From the NCBI RefSeq assembly GCF_020181035.1, contig NZ_JAIQYY010000010.1:232321-291050 (forward strand): a stretch of 58,730 nt of DNA, given 5' to 3'. This document shows, piece after piece, positions 25,077 through 32,318 of this stretch. This stretch comes from Streptomyces sp. CoH27 (GTDB lineage Bacteria; Actinomycetota; Actinomycetes; Streptomycetales; Streptomycetaceae). The notes below the pieces were generated by a model that worked only from the letters and a program-made list of their open reading frames with translations, did not search any database and had not been told where the DNA came from. Positions within the stretch are counted from its first letter, which is position 1. Each line of letters starts with the position of its first letter. Made by a program: the position numbers and the translations under genes.

Positions 25077-25105
25077 CTGACAGACACTTAGGGTGGCTTT
25101 ATAAG
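25077..25105 (+). promoter_or_regulatory. Strong sigma70-type promoter of the lipoprotein gene
   Basis: CTGACA and TATAAG are separated by exactly 17 bases, close to the housekeeping consensus. The predicted start of transcription is about 30 bases before GTG 25142. Confidence 0.7.
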
Positions 25106-25141
25106 GGGAGCCGCCCGCGCGTTCAAGGAGTTGCCGCCGCC

Positions 25142-25849
25142 GTGAGCAGCAGCCTTCGACGCGGCGCCCTCGCCGCCTCCGCCATCGTCTTCTCGATCGC
25201 CTCGCTCGCCGCCTGCGGCGCCGGCAACGACTCACAGACCCTGGGAATCAAGCCGGACAACGCGGCGACCGCCGTCGGCAACATCAAGGTCCAGAACGCC
25301 CTGATCATCACCCAGCCGGACCTGCAGTCCACCGGGCCGGCCGTGATCTCCGCGACCCTGTTCAACCAGGGCCCCACGGACGAGACCCTCCAGTCCATCT
25401 CCCTCCCGGGCACGAGCGGGTCGGTCACGCTGACCGCCCCCAGGGGCCAGAGCCTGACCGTCCCGGCGCACGGCTCCCTGCTCCTCGGCGGCAAGGGCAA
25501 CGCCTCCGCCGAGCTGCCCAGCGGCCGTGAGGCGGTCAAGGACGGCAACGTCCAGAAGCTCACCTTCACCCTCAGCAAGACCGGCGCCGTGAGCCTGGAC
25601 GCCTTCGTGGTCCCGGCCACCAGCTACTTCGACAAGTGGGGCCCGAGCACGATCCCGTCCGCTCCGGCGAGCCCGTCCGCTCCGGCGAGCCCGTCCGGCG
25701 CCCCGGGCGCGTCCGCTTCCGCCAGCGGCAAGCCGGCGAAGGGCAAGGGCAAGGGCGGCAAGGCGACCCCGTCGGCGGGCGCGAGCGAGTCCGCGTCCAC
25801 CGGCGCCACCCCGACCGGTTCCGCGTCCCAGTCGACCACCGGTCACTGA
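25142..25849 (+). CDS. Secreted lipoprotein with PCu(A)C/DUF461-like domain
   Basis: A 235-residue lipoprotein. The signal peptide ends in the lipobox LAAC with lipidated Cys25. The folded part (about 45-160) resembles copper-chaperone-like or DUF461 beta-sandwiches found in actinobacteria (IKVQNALIITQPD, PAVISATLFNQGP and a VPAHGSLLLG segment). I see no complete Met/His copper motif, so metal binding is doubtful. The tail is a low-complexity Pro/Ala/Ser region with a GKGKGGK patch that probably lies along the wall. It is expressed from a near-consensus promoter and translated from GTG 25142, with AGGAG eleven bases upstream. It converges with the phoR-phoP operon. A role at the cell surface in phosphate or metal stress is conjecture. 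Confidence 0.88.
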   Translation: MSSSLRRGALAASAIVFSIASLAACGAGNDSQTLGIKPDNAATAVGNIKVQNALIITQPDLQSTGPAVISATLFNQGPTDETLQSISLPGTSGSVTLTAPRGQSLTVPAHGSLLLGGKGNASAELPSGREAVKDGNVQKLTFTLSKTGAVSLDAFVVPATSYFDKWGPSTIPSAPASPSAPASPSGAPGASASASGKPAKGKGKGGKATPSAGASESASTGATPTGSASQSTTGH

Positions 25850-25863
25850 CCGACGTACGCACG

Positions 25864-25893
25864 AGGGCGGCACCCCTGCGGGGGCGCCGCCCT
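25864..25893. terminator. Terminator after the lipoprotein gene
   Basis: GAGGGCGGCACCCC and GGGGCGCCGCCCTTC form a stem with one bulge around TGCG, 15 bases after the stop. Confidence 0.8.
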
Positions 25894-25909
25894 TCGTCGT
25901 GGGTACCGC

Positions 25910-25981
25910 GAGTCGTACGACCGCCGTACGGCTCACGGCTCGGACCGAGTCGTACGACCGCCCTACGGCTCACGGCTCGGA
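25910..25981. repeat. Two 35-base direct repeats before the phoP stop
   Basis: GAGTCGTACGACCGCCGTAC begins a 35-base unit at 25910-25944, repeated with one change at 25947-25981. A partial third copy (TACGGCTCG) reaches the last codons of phoP. The units are GTACGAC-rich and could form hairpins at the 3' end of the phoP message. Confidence 0.85.
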
Positions 25982-25994
25982 CTCGGAGCCCGGT

Positions 25995-26675
25995 TTACGG
26001 CTCGAACTTGTAGCCCAGGCCCCGGACCGTCACCAGGTACCGCGGCGCGCCCGGGTCCGGTTCGATCTTGGCGCGGAGGCGCTTGACGTGGACGTCGAGG
26101 GTCTTGGTGTCGCCCACGTAGTCGGCACCCCAGACGCGGTCGATCAGCTGCATGCGGGTCAGGACGCGGCCCGCGTTGCGCAGCAGCATCTCCAGGAGGT
26201 CGAACTCCTTGAGCGGGAGGTCGACCTTGGAGCCGGCCACCGTCACCACGTGGCGGTCGACGTCCATGCGGACCGGGCCCGCCTCCAGCGCGGCCGGGGT
26301 GACCTCCTCCGGCTCGCCGCGGCGGCGGAGCACCGCGCGGATGCGGGCGACCAGCTCGCGGGAGGAGAAGGGCTTGGTGACGTAGTCGTCGGCTCCTATT
26401 TCGAGGCCCACGACCTTGTCGATCTCGCTGTCCTTCGCGGTCACCATGATCACGGGGACGTTGGAGCGGCCGCGCAGCTGTCGGCACACCTCCGTACCGG
26501 GCAGACCCGGCAGCATCAGGTCGAGGAGGACGAGGTCGGCGCCGTTGCGCTCGAACTCGTCGAGTCCGTCGGGCCCGGTGGCCGCGACGGCGACCTCGAA
26601 GCCCTCCTTGCGGAGCATGTACGACAGGGCGTCGGAGAAGGACTCCTCGTCCTCGACGACGAGCACTCGGGTCAC
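25995..26675 (-). CDS. phoP: PhoP response regulator (OmpR family)
   Basis: A 226-residue two-domain regulator. The receiver domain holds the phosphoacceptor Asp52 (LVLLDLMLPG), the acidic pair in VVEDEE and the conserved Lys of YVTKPF. The C-terminal winged helix covers about 130-226, with recognition segment TLDVHVKRLRAKIE. In Streptomyces, PhoP activated by PhoR controls phosphate scavenging, represses nitrogen and antibiotic genes, and binds GTTCACC-type direct repeats. Such repeats lie at 28005 in front of phoR and phoU. It starts with GTG 26675, overlapping the phoR stop by four bases (GTGA), so translation is coupled. Identification rests on the sequence plus the phoR and phoU neighbours. 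Confidence 0.96.
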   Translation of the reverse strand: MTRVLVVEDEESFSDALSYMLRKEGFEVAVAATGPDGLDEFERNGADLVLLDLMLPGLPGTEVCRQLRGRSNVPVIMVTAKDSEIDKVVGLEIGADDYVTKPFSSRELVARIRAVLRRRGEPEEVTPAALEAGPVRMDVDRHVVTVAGSKVDLPLKEFDLLEMLLRNAGRVLTRMQLIDRVWGADYVGDTKTLDVHVKRLRAKIEPDPGAPRYLVTVRGLGYKFEP

Positions 26676-27931
26676 GGAAGGACCTCCGGGGCGGGAAGCG
26701 GTTCGTACGGGGATGACTCGGTGGAGCCGCCGGCCTCGCCATCGAGGTCGGGGTCGGGGTGCTGCGATGCGCGGTCGCGGGCCGCGCCCGCCTCCGGCAG
26801 CCTGAGGGTGAACGTGGAGCCCTGGCCTTCGGCGCTCCAGACCGTGACCTCCCCGCCGTGCGAGGCGACCACGTGCTTGACGATCGCGAGACCCAGGCCG
26901 GTGCCTCCGGTGGCCCGGGAGCGGGCCGGGTCGACGCGGTAGAAGCGCTCGAAGATGCGCTCCTTGTCCTTGTCGGAGATGCCGATGCCCTGGTCCGTGA
27001 CGGCCAGCTCGATCATGTCCCCGCCGGGTGCGTTGACCCGGCGGGCGGCTATGCCGACGCGGGTGCGGGCCGGGGAGTAGTTCACGGCGTTCTCGACGAG
27101 GTTGCCGAGGGCGGCGGCCAGCTGGCCGCGGTTCCCCCAGACGTGCAGGTCGGCTGTGCCCCCGGCGGACATGATGATCTGCTTTGTACCGGCCTGGTGG
27201 CGGCAGCGGTCCATGGCCTCGGCGACCAGCTCGTCCACGCGGACGGGCTCGGCGTCCTCCAGCGGATCGTCGTTCTGCACGCGGGAGAGGTCGATGAGCT
27301 CCTGGACCAGGTTGGTCAGCCGGGTCGCCTCGATCTGCATGCGGCCCGCGAAGCGCTGGACGGCCTCGGGGTCGTCGGAGGCGTCCATGACCGCCTCGGA
27401 GAGGAGGGACAGCGCGCCGACGGGCGTCTTCAGCTCATGGCTGACGTTCGCCACGAAGTCGCGTCGTACCGCCTCGATCCGGCGGGCCTCGGTGAGGTCC
27501 TCGACCAGCAGCAGGACCAGACGGGAGCCGAGCGGGGCCACGCGCGCGGAGACGGCGAGGGCCTCGCCGCGTCCGGTGCCGCGGCGGGGCAGATCCAGCT
27601 CGACCTGGCGTATCTCGCCGTCTCTCCGGGTGTCCCGCGCCATCTGGAGCATGGGCTCGACGGAGAGCTTGCCGCCGCGGACCAGCCCGAGGGCGTAGGC
27701 GGCGGAGCTGGCCTTGACCACGGCGTCGGCCTCGTCGAGGACGACGGCCGAGGAGCGGAGCACGGACAGCACGGTGTCCACGCCGGGCGGGAGTACGGGA
27801 TCGGTGTGCAAGGAAGTCCTGGTCGGTCGCTTCTGGTCGCGTTCGCTCCAGCGGAACGCCAGCATGGCGATGACGCCGGTGAGCACCCCGGCGATCGCTG
27901 CCGCTGCGGCGACCGCCGCGTTCACGTCCAT
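26672..27931 (-). CDS. phoR: PhoR sensor histidine kinase
   Basis: A 419-residue membrane sensor kinase. A single hydrophobic segment at about residues 3-28 anchors it, as in actinobacterial PhoR/SenX3 proteins that lack a large external sensor. A PAS-like region (about 55-150) is followed by the dimerisation and phosphoacceptor box RRDFVANVSHELKTPVGAL with His165. The ATPase domain shows N box LGNLVENAVNYSP, G1 VTDQGIGISDKD and F/G2 FYRVDPARSRATGGTGLGLAIVKHV. It senses phosphate limitation, probably through PhoU and the Pst transporter, and phosphorylates PhoP. It is the first gene of phoR-phoP. The upstream region carries the PHO box, suggesting autoregulation. Confidence 0.96.
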   Translation of the reverse strand: MDVNAAVAAAAAIAGVLTGVIAMLAFRWSERDQKRPTRTSLHTDPVLPPGVDTVLSVLRSSAVVLDEADAVVKASSAAYALGLVRGGKLSVEPMLQMARDTRRDGEIRQVELDLPRRGTGRGEALAVSARVAPLGSRLVLLLVEDLTEARRIEAVRRDFVANVSHELKTPVGALSLLSEAVMDASDDPEAVQRFAGRMQIEATRLTNLVQELIDLSRVQNDDPLEDAEPVRVDELVAEAMDRCRHQAGTKQIIMSAGGTADLHVWGNRGQLAAALGNLVENAVNYSPARTRVGIAARRVNAPGGDMIELAVTDQGIGISDKDKERIFERFYRVDPARSRATGGTGLGLAIVKHVVASHGGEVTVWSAEGQGSTFTLRLPEAGAARDRASQHPDPDLDGEAGGSTESSPYEPLPAPEVLP

Positions 27932-28004
27932 GCATCCAGGTTAAGCAGGGGGTACGACATGACCACAGCCGTCACGGTGCGTCCTCGAACACTCGTCGCC
28001 CAGA

Positions 28005-28048
28005 GTTCACCTTGGAGCCAGTATTGGTTCATTTGGGGTGGCAGAAAC
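28005..28048. promoter_or_regulatory. PHO box between divergent phoR and phoU
   Basis: Four consecutive 11-base units are visible: GTTCACCTTGG (28005), AGCCAGTATTG, GTTCATTTGGG (28027) and GTGGCAGAAAC. Two match the PhoP direct-repeat consensus GTTCACC at correct 22-base phasing. The site lies 64 bases from the phoU start and 74 from the phoR start, so PhoP could control both. Confidence 0.85.
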
Positions 28049-28111
28049 GGACGCGTGTGGGGCAGAACGTGGGAGCGTGGGGACCAAGCACACCTATGAG
28101 AGGGAACCCTG

Positions 28112-28801
28112 ATGCGGGACGCGTACCACGAGGAACTTGACTCGATCGGCGACGGTCTGGTGGAGATGGCCCGGCTGGTCGGGTCGGCGATCGGGCGCGC
28201 CACGACCGCCATCCTGGACGCCGACCTGAAGCTGGCCGAGAGTGTCATCGAGGCGGACCAGAAGGTCGACGAGCTCCAGCACGACCTGGAGGCGCGGGCC
28301 ATAGCCTTGCTGGCGCGGCAGCAGCCGGTGGCGACCGACCTCCGCATCGTCGTCACCAGCCTGCGCATGTCCGCCGACCTGGAGCGCTCCGGCGACCTGG
28401 CCCAGCACGTGGCGAAGCTGGCCCGGCTGCGCTTCCCCGAGCGCGCGGTCCCGAACGACCTGCACGCCACGATCCTGGAGATGGGCCAGCTCGCGCAGCG
28501 CCTGATGGCGAAGGCGGCCGAGGTGATCATCACGAAGGACGTCGATCTCGCGCTCCAGCTGGAGCAGGACGACGACGAGATGGACCTGCTGCACCGCACG
28601 CTCTTCCAGCACCTGATCGACGAGCGCTGGAAGCACGGCATCGAGACGGCGGTGGACGTCACGCTCCTCGGCCGCTACTACGAGCGGTACGCCGACCACG
28701 CGGTCGCGGTCGCCAAGCGCGTCGTCTATCTGGTCACGGGCGAGCACGCGGACGAGCTCCAGCCGGACATCCAGCCGGTGACGGGCGTCGAGGGCGCGTA
28801 A
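28112..28801 (+). CDS. phoU: PhoU phosphate-signalling protein
   Basis: A 229-residue all-helical protein with two tandem PhoU three-helix bundles (about 1-115 and 116-210). The metal-cluster motifs appear as the E/D-rich helix ends DLERSGDLAQHVAKLA in the first half and YYERYADHAVAVAKRV in the second. It represses the Pho response when phosphate is plentiful by linking the Pst transporter to PhoR. ATG 28112 follows GAGAGGGAA at good spacing. It is divergent from phoR with the PHO box between, so it is induced by PhoP and then damps the response. No pst genes are present in this window. Confidence 0.95.
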   Translation: MRDAYHEELDSIGDGLVEMARLVGSAIGRATTAILDADLKLAESVIEADQKVDELQHDLEARAIALLARQQPVATDLRIVVTSLRMSADLERSGDLAQHVAKLARLRFPERAVPNDLHATILEMGQLAQRLMAKAAEVIITKDVDLALQLEQDDDEMDLLHRTLFQHLIDERWKHGIETAVDVTLLGRYYERYADHAVAVAKRVVYLVTGEHADELQPDIQPVTGVEGA

Positions 28802-28917
28802 CCCCGCCGGGGCCGGGCCGCGGGGCGCGTGGGCGCCTCCATGCGCCGTTGATGCGCCCTGGGGAGCGGGCATGAAATGGGCGAGGGCACTGCTGCCCCA
28901 GCATCCAGGAGGGACCC

Positions 28918-29073
28918 ATGGCCGAATCCCCCAGCACCACGCCCGACCCCACCCAGGAGCGCCAGAGCGACCAGCCCGCCGAGACCAGGAGCCTTCCGCT
29001 GTTCGGCGCGTGCGGCTGCGGCTCGGGCTGCGGCTGCGGGTGCCAGCAGGGCAACCCCTGCCAGTGCGGCTGA
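28918..29073 (+). CDS. Cysteine-rich 51-residue protein, metallothionein-like
   Basis: A short gene with a textbook ribosome site, AGGAGGGACCC, directly before ATG 28918. The first 30 residues are polar and probably disordered (Ser, Thr, Pro, Glu, Gln). The last 20 hold seven cysteines in CxC arrangement: GACGCGSGCGCGCQQGNPCQ begins at residue 30. This density and pattern suggest thiolate metal binding (zinc or copper), as in metallothioneins, though the protein matches no family I can name. A strong terminator follows. It lies downstream of phoU with 116 bases between, so it probably has its own promoter. Short size, not weak signal, is why such genes are missed. Confidence 0.85.
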   Translation: MAESPSTTPDPTQERQSDQPAETRSLPLFGACGCGSGCGCGCQQGNPCQCG

Positions 29074-29094
29074 CGAAACACCCGCGAACACCCG

Positions 29095-29125
29095 GGGCCG
29101 GTGTGAACTCGTTTCACACCGGCCC
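29095..29125 (+). terminator. Terminator of the cysteine-rich gene
   Basis: GGGCCGGTGTGAA and TTCACACCGGCCC pair perfectly around CTCGT and are followed by TTTGT. Confidence 0.9.
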
Positions 29126-29515
29126 TTTGTCGTATGCGCCGTCGGGTCCGTGAACCGAATCTGCACAGTGCGCACGCAACTGCGGGCTTCCGGGGTCCGT
29201 TCGTACGGAGTTGTCCCAGTCGGCATGGCCACAACAAGAGCTGTGACCCGCCTGTATGGCAAGGATGTGTGGAGAAACTGCCCTCAACGCGTGACCACGC
29301 GTGCACCGATACGTCGAACAGGGCTGCCAACTGGGCAGGCGGGAGCGGCGGTTGACTGGATGCCCGGCGCGCTCCGTGGTTTGATCGCTCGGGCCGCCGG
29401 GATCGCGCCAAGGTGTCCTGAAAAGGCTGGCGCGTACCTGCGGCCGCGGCCCGTCGTCTGTCCCCAGCCGGGCCGCTCCCCCTTGTGGACCATCCATGCG
29501 AAGGGCAGTTTCCCC
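29126..29515 (+). other. Long leader region before the GG-leader peptide gene
   Basis: This stretch of 390 bases has no convincing gene of its own. It includes two ACGCGTG copies in a row (around 29288-29304) and TTGACT at 29354, a possible -35 with no good -10 at normal spacing. The length suggests a regulated promoter or a long 5' untranslated region for the peptide gene at 29516. Confidence 0.45.
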
Positions 29516-29725
29516 ATGAACTCCGCTCACCAGGTTCAGACCGCCGAGATCTCCGACGCCGAGCTCGACAACGTCTCCGGCGGCCTGAGCCCCGAGGCGA
29601 ACGCCACCCTCGGCACCACGACCCTCAGCAGCGCCGAGGTGCTGTCCCAGCTCGACGGCGTCAAGGGCGAGGCCCTCGGCCTCCTCGGCCAGTACGGCCA
29701 CGCCAGCGTCAGCGTCTCCCTCTGA
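29516..29725 (+). CDS. Orphan double-glycine leader peptide (RiPP-precursor-like)
   Basis: A 69-residue peptide. Its N-terminal 24 residues form a leader of the type used by class II lanthipeptides and double-glycine bacteriocins: acidic TAEISDAELDNVSGG ending in Gly-Gly, where a C39 peptidase would cut. The remaining 45 residues (starting LSPEANATLGTTTLSS) are rich in Ser, Thr, Gly and Leu, contain no cysteine, and end in SVSVSL, so lanthionine rings cannot form. No modification enzyme, peptidase or transporter is encoded nearby. ATG 29516 has only a weak site (GAAGGG ten bases upstream). A perfect terminator follows. It may be a secreted peptide processed by a distant exporter; function unknown. 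Confidence 0.75.
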   Translation: MNSAHQVQTAEISDAELDNVSGGLSPEANATLGTTTLSSAEVLSQLDGVKGEALGLLGQYGHASVSVSL

Positions 29726-29752
29726 GGCGCGCTGCCGGCCTGACCGCACCGC

Positions 29753-29798
29753 ACCGAGCCCCCTGTCCCGCGGAGAACCGCCGGACAGGGGGCTCGGT
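29753..29798. terminator. Very strong bidirectional terminator
   Basis: ACCGAGCCCCCTGTCC and GGACAGGGGGCTCGGT are perfect 16-base arms. It serves the rightward peptide gene and the leftward DUF2637-like gene. Confidence 0.92.
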
Positions 29799-29800
29799 CG

Positions 29801-30514
29801 TCACGGCAGGGAATTCGGCGGATCGGTATATGTGGCGTGCCGGGCCCGGCTCCTGGTCGAGATCTGGCCGACCAGTTCCCAGAAACACACCAGAGCGGTG
29901 ACCGGCGGAATTCCGAAGATCACTAACGAGAGCAGCGTGTGTGACGAGTGGCTGACGCAGAGCGCCACGGCCATCACGGAGGTTGCCAGCACAACACCCC
30001 AGGACCGCCGCGCAGCCCGACGTTGAGCGGTGGCCCGCAGAACGGAGAGCGCCGCCACGAACCACGGCCCGTACACCGTCAGCGGCCAGTATTTCGCGAG
30101 ACTCGCCGGCAGCACCGACGAGGCGATCACGCACAGTTGGCCGTACGAATAGCAGAGGGACCATGCCAGCATGCACACCGCACACAGCGAGACCGCCACG
30201 ATCAGCAGCGTGATGTGAGTGATACGACGGCCGCCGTCGAACACATGGGGCTCCTGGCGGACCCGCCGCCGACTGCTCCGGCGCGGGGCCGGCACGGTCG
30301 GCGGGTCGGGAACGGGGATGGCGACGGTCGGCGCGGCCAGCATCTGGGCCAGCTCCTCGACCGGGTCCCAGTCGTTCGGCGCCATGCCCGCGTCCGGCAC
30401 GCTCCAGGCGTCGCCGTAGAGACCGGAGTCGTAGCGGCCCGCGTCGTCGTAGCGGCCCGCGTCGTCGTAGCGGCCCGCGTCGTAGCAGCCTGTGTCGTGA
30501 TGAATCCTGTCCAT
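29801..30514 (-). CDS. DUF2637-like membrane protein with repeat-rich N-terminus
   Basis: A 237-residue membrane protein. ATG 30514 follows GGAGG at seven bases. The first 90 residues are hydrophilic and begin with tandem DAGRYD units (residues 9-30), then a Pro-rich basic stretch. The C-terminal part has four hydrophobic segments starting ITHITLLIVAVSLCAVCML, the arrangement of DUF2637 proteins, which in actinomycetes occur in conjugative elements and next to spread (Spd) proteins. The role is unknown; a membrane partner in DNA spread or signalling is only an association. It follows a small frame at 30537-30707 by 22 bases, and the two are probably cotranscribed. Confidence 0.82.
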   Translation of the reverse strand: MDRIHHDTGCYDAGRYDDAGRYDDAGRYDSGLYGDAWSVPDAGMAPNDWDPVEELAQMLAAPTVAIPVPDPPTVPAPRRSSRRRVRQEPHVFDGGRRITHITLLIVAVSLCAVCMLAWSLCYSYGQLCVIASSVLPASLAKYWPLTVYGPWFVAALSVLRATAQRRAARRSWGVVLATSVMAVALCVSHSSHTLLSLVIFGIPPVTALVCFWELVGQISTRSRARHATYTDPPNSLP

Positions 30515-30536
30515 CGATAAACCTCCGGGCCCAGCC

Positions 30537-30707
30537 TCAGGACGCCCCGTACAGATCCGCCATGGCCCGCCAGTATTCATTTTCCACTGCGCTGAGTCTC
30601 TTCAGAAAATCAGTGAGCAGGTCCGAGCACGACGTGCGGTCCACCTCATCACCCCAGTGGAGCGTCGTCGGATTATCTTCGGCAGTGCGCCAGTGCAATC
30701 GCGTCAC
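30537..30707 (-). CDS. Small protein of 56 residues upstream of the DUF2637-like gene
   Basis: A short open frame on the minus strand with coding character. From GTG 30707 it reads MTRLHWRTAEDNPTTLHWGD and ends in an amphipathic helix (FLKRLSAVENEYWRAMAD). It stops 22 bases before the start of the DUF2637-like gene, and that gap contains only the ribosome site, so the pair looks like an operon. No clear ribosome site precedes GTG 30707; GTG 30644 is an alternative start. No family is recognised. It may be a small partner of the membrane protein. The evidence is position plus codon pattern, so existence is only moderately certain. Confidence 0.5.
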   Translation of the reverse strand: MTRLHWRTAEDNPTTLHWGDEVDRTSCSDLLTDFLKRLSAVENEYWRAMADLYGAS

Positions 30708-30871
30708 GGTGAGCTAACGACGGCTCCCGGAAGCGGGGTTTGGGGCATTCGAGGGATCTGGGTGGCCCGAAAGGGGAGCTTTCGAGTGCTTGTTGACGCA
30801 GCGGCGAAGATTTATGAATATGCGTCCAATTACATTCCGTGAATACTGGAATGAGATGGTCGGCCATGGAA

Positions 30872-32128
30872 TTAAATGGTCGACGCCGATCCGGCGGCAC
30901 GCGCGCTGCCCCGCTCGGCCGCCGGCCGCTCGTTCGGCAGCCTCCGCATGAGCACCCCGTACCCCAGCCCGGCGACCGTCCCCACCACCGCGCACATCCC
31001 CCACAGCCACTGCGCGCCCCACAGGTCGATGACCGCGCCGGACATCAGCGGGGCGACCAGGGCGGCGAGGGACCAGGACAGGGTGTAGACGCCCTGGTAG
31101 CGGCCGCGGCCGTGCACCGGGGACAGGCGGACGACGAGGCCGGTCTGGGTGGGCGCGTTGACGATCTCGGCGAGGGTCCAGACGCACACGGTGACCATGA
31201 AGACGCCGACCGAGCCCGCGAAGGCCGTGAGACCGAAGCCGTAGCCGGCGAGTACCGAGGAGACGATCAGCAGGGTGCGCGGGTCGCGGTGCTCGATGAA
31301 CCGGGTGACCGGGATCTGCAGGGCGACGATCAGGATGCCGTTGACCGCGATGGCGAGGCCGTAGTCGGCGGGCGAGAACCCGGCCTCGCCCATGGCCACC
31401 GGCAGTCCGACGGACCCCTGCTGGAAGATCAGGGCGACCAGGAAGGACAGGCCGACGACGGCCATGTACCGCCCGTCGCGCAGCACGGCCTTGAGGCTGA
31501 CCTCGCCCTCCGCGCCCTTGGCGCTCGCGGCGGCCGGGCGGGACTCGGGCACCTTCAGGAAGACGACGAGCGCGCAGCAGGCCGTCATCCCGGCCTCGAT
31601 CAGGAACCCGGCGAGATAGCTGAACTCGGCGATGAACCCGGCGGCCATGGAGGAGACGGCGAACCCGAGGTTGATGGCCCAGTAGTTCAGGGAGAAGGCG
31701 CGGACGCGGTCCTCGGGACGGACGATGTCGGCCATCATCGCCTGCACGGCCGGGCGCGAGGCGTTGGAGGCCATACCCACGAGGAAGGCGACGGCGGCGA
31801 TGGCGGCCGGGTCGGTCATGAAGCCGAGCAGCGCGACCGAGGCTGCCGTCGCGGACTGCGCGATCAGCAGGGTCGGCCGCCTGCCCAGCCGGTCGGCCAT
31901 CACCCCGCCGCCCAGCGAGGAGACGACCCCGCCGAGCCCGTGCAGCGAGGCGACGAGACCGGCGTACGAGGCGGAGTAGCCGCGGTCGAGGGTGAGGTAC
32001 AGGGCCATGAAGGTGGCCACGAAGGCGCCGAGCCGGTTGACCAGGGTGCTGGTCCACAGCCACCAGAACTCACGGGGGAGCCCGGAGACGGTCTCCCGGG
32101 CGGCACGTCTGAGACGGGCGGCGGACAT
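30872..32128 (-). CDS. MFS transporter
   Basis: A 418-residue protein with about 12 membrane segments. Motif A GGGVMADRLGRRPTLL follows TM2, and the second half has a related EHRDPRTLLIVSS loop. Residues 85-130 include GMASNASRPAVQAMMAD, typical of DHA1-like multidrug or sugar-phosphate transporters in actinomycetes. The substrate is unknown. ATG 32128 is chosen because a G-rich site (GGGGGGAT) lies seven bases upstream; frames extending to 32209 lack coding bias. It is divergent from gpmA. Tandem 11-base repeats and an inverted repeat at 32144-32216 lie in its promoter region and may bind a regulator. Confidence 0.92.
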   Translation of the reverse strand: MSAARLRRAARETVSGLPREFWWLWTSTLVNRLGAFVATFMALYLTLDRGYSASYAGLVASLHGLGGVVSSLGGGVMADRLGRRPTLLIAQSATAASVALLGFMTDPAAIAAVAFLVGMASNASRPAVQAMMADIVRPEDRVRAFSLNYWAINLGFAVSSMAAGFIAEFSYLAGFLIEAGMTACCALVVFLKVPESRPAAASAKGAEGEVSLKAVLRDGRYMAVVGLSFLVALIFQQGSVGLPVAMGEAGFSPADYGLAIAVNGILIVALQIPVTRFIEHRDPRTLLIVSSVLAGYGFGLTAFAGSVGVFMVTVCVWTLAEIVNAPTQTGLVVRLSPVHGRGRYQGVYTLSWSLAALVAPLMSGAVIDLWGAQWLWGMCAVVGTVAGLGYGVLMRRLPNERPAAERGSARAAGSASTI

Positions 32129-32143
32129 GGCGGATCCCCCCAT

Positions 32144-32216
32144 GGGTGTACGACGGGTGTACGACGCCTCGGCGTAGGGCGTTGTAAGCGGCTCAAGCGG
32201 TAGGCACAACTTACAA
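32144..32216. promoter_or_regulatory. Repeats in the MFS-gpmA divergent promoter region
   Basis: GGGTGTACGAC occurs twice in tandem (32144-32165). Further on, TTGTAAG (32182-32188) and CTTACAA (32210-32216) form perfect inverted arms 21 bases apart. These could be operator sites for the leftward MFS gene. Confidence 0.45.
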
Positions 32217-32318
32217 ACTGGGGGATGCCGCCGGCCACTGGATTAACAGATGCCGTCAACTGTCCACCCATCGGCCGACCCGGGCGGCGCCCCGAACGGG
32301 TGGATTACGCTCTTTCCC

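Noticed and set aside
28918..30514. Small-gene zone considered as a full RiPP biosynthetic cluster
   Set aside because: There is no modification enzyme, peptidase or exporter gene; only the precursor-like peptide is present.
30792..30815. TTGACG with AT-rich sequence downstream, promoter-like on the plus strand
   Set aside because: No good -10 at 16-18 bases and no rightward gene follows; the next genes on both sides are leftward.
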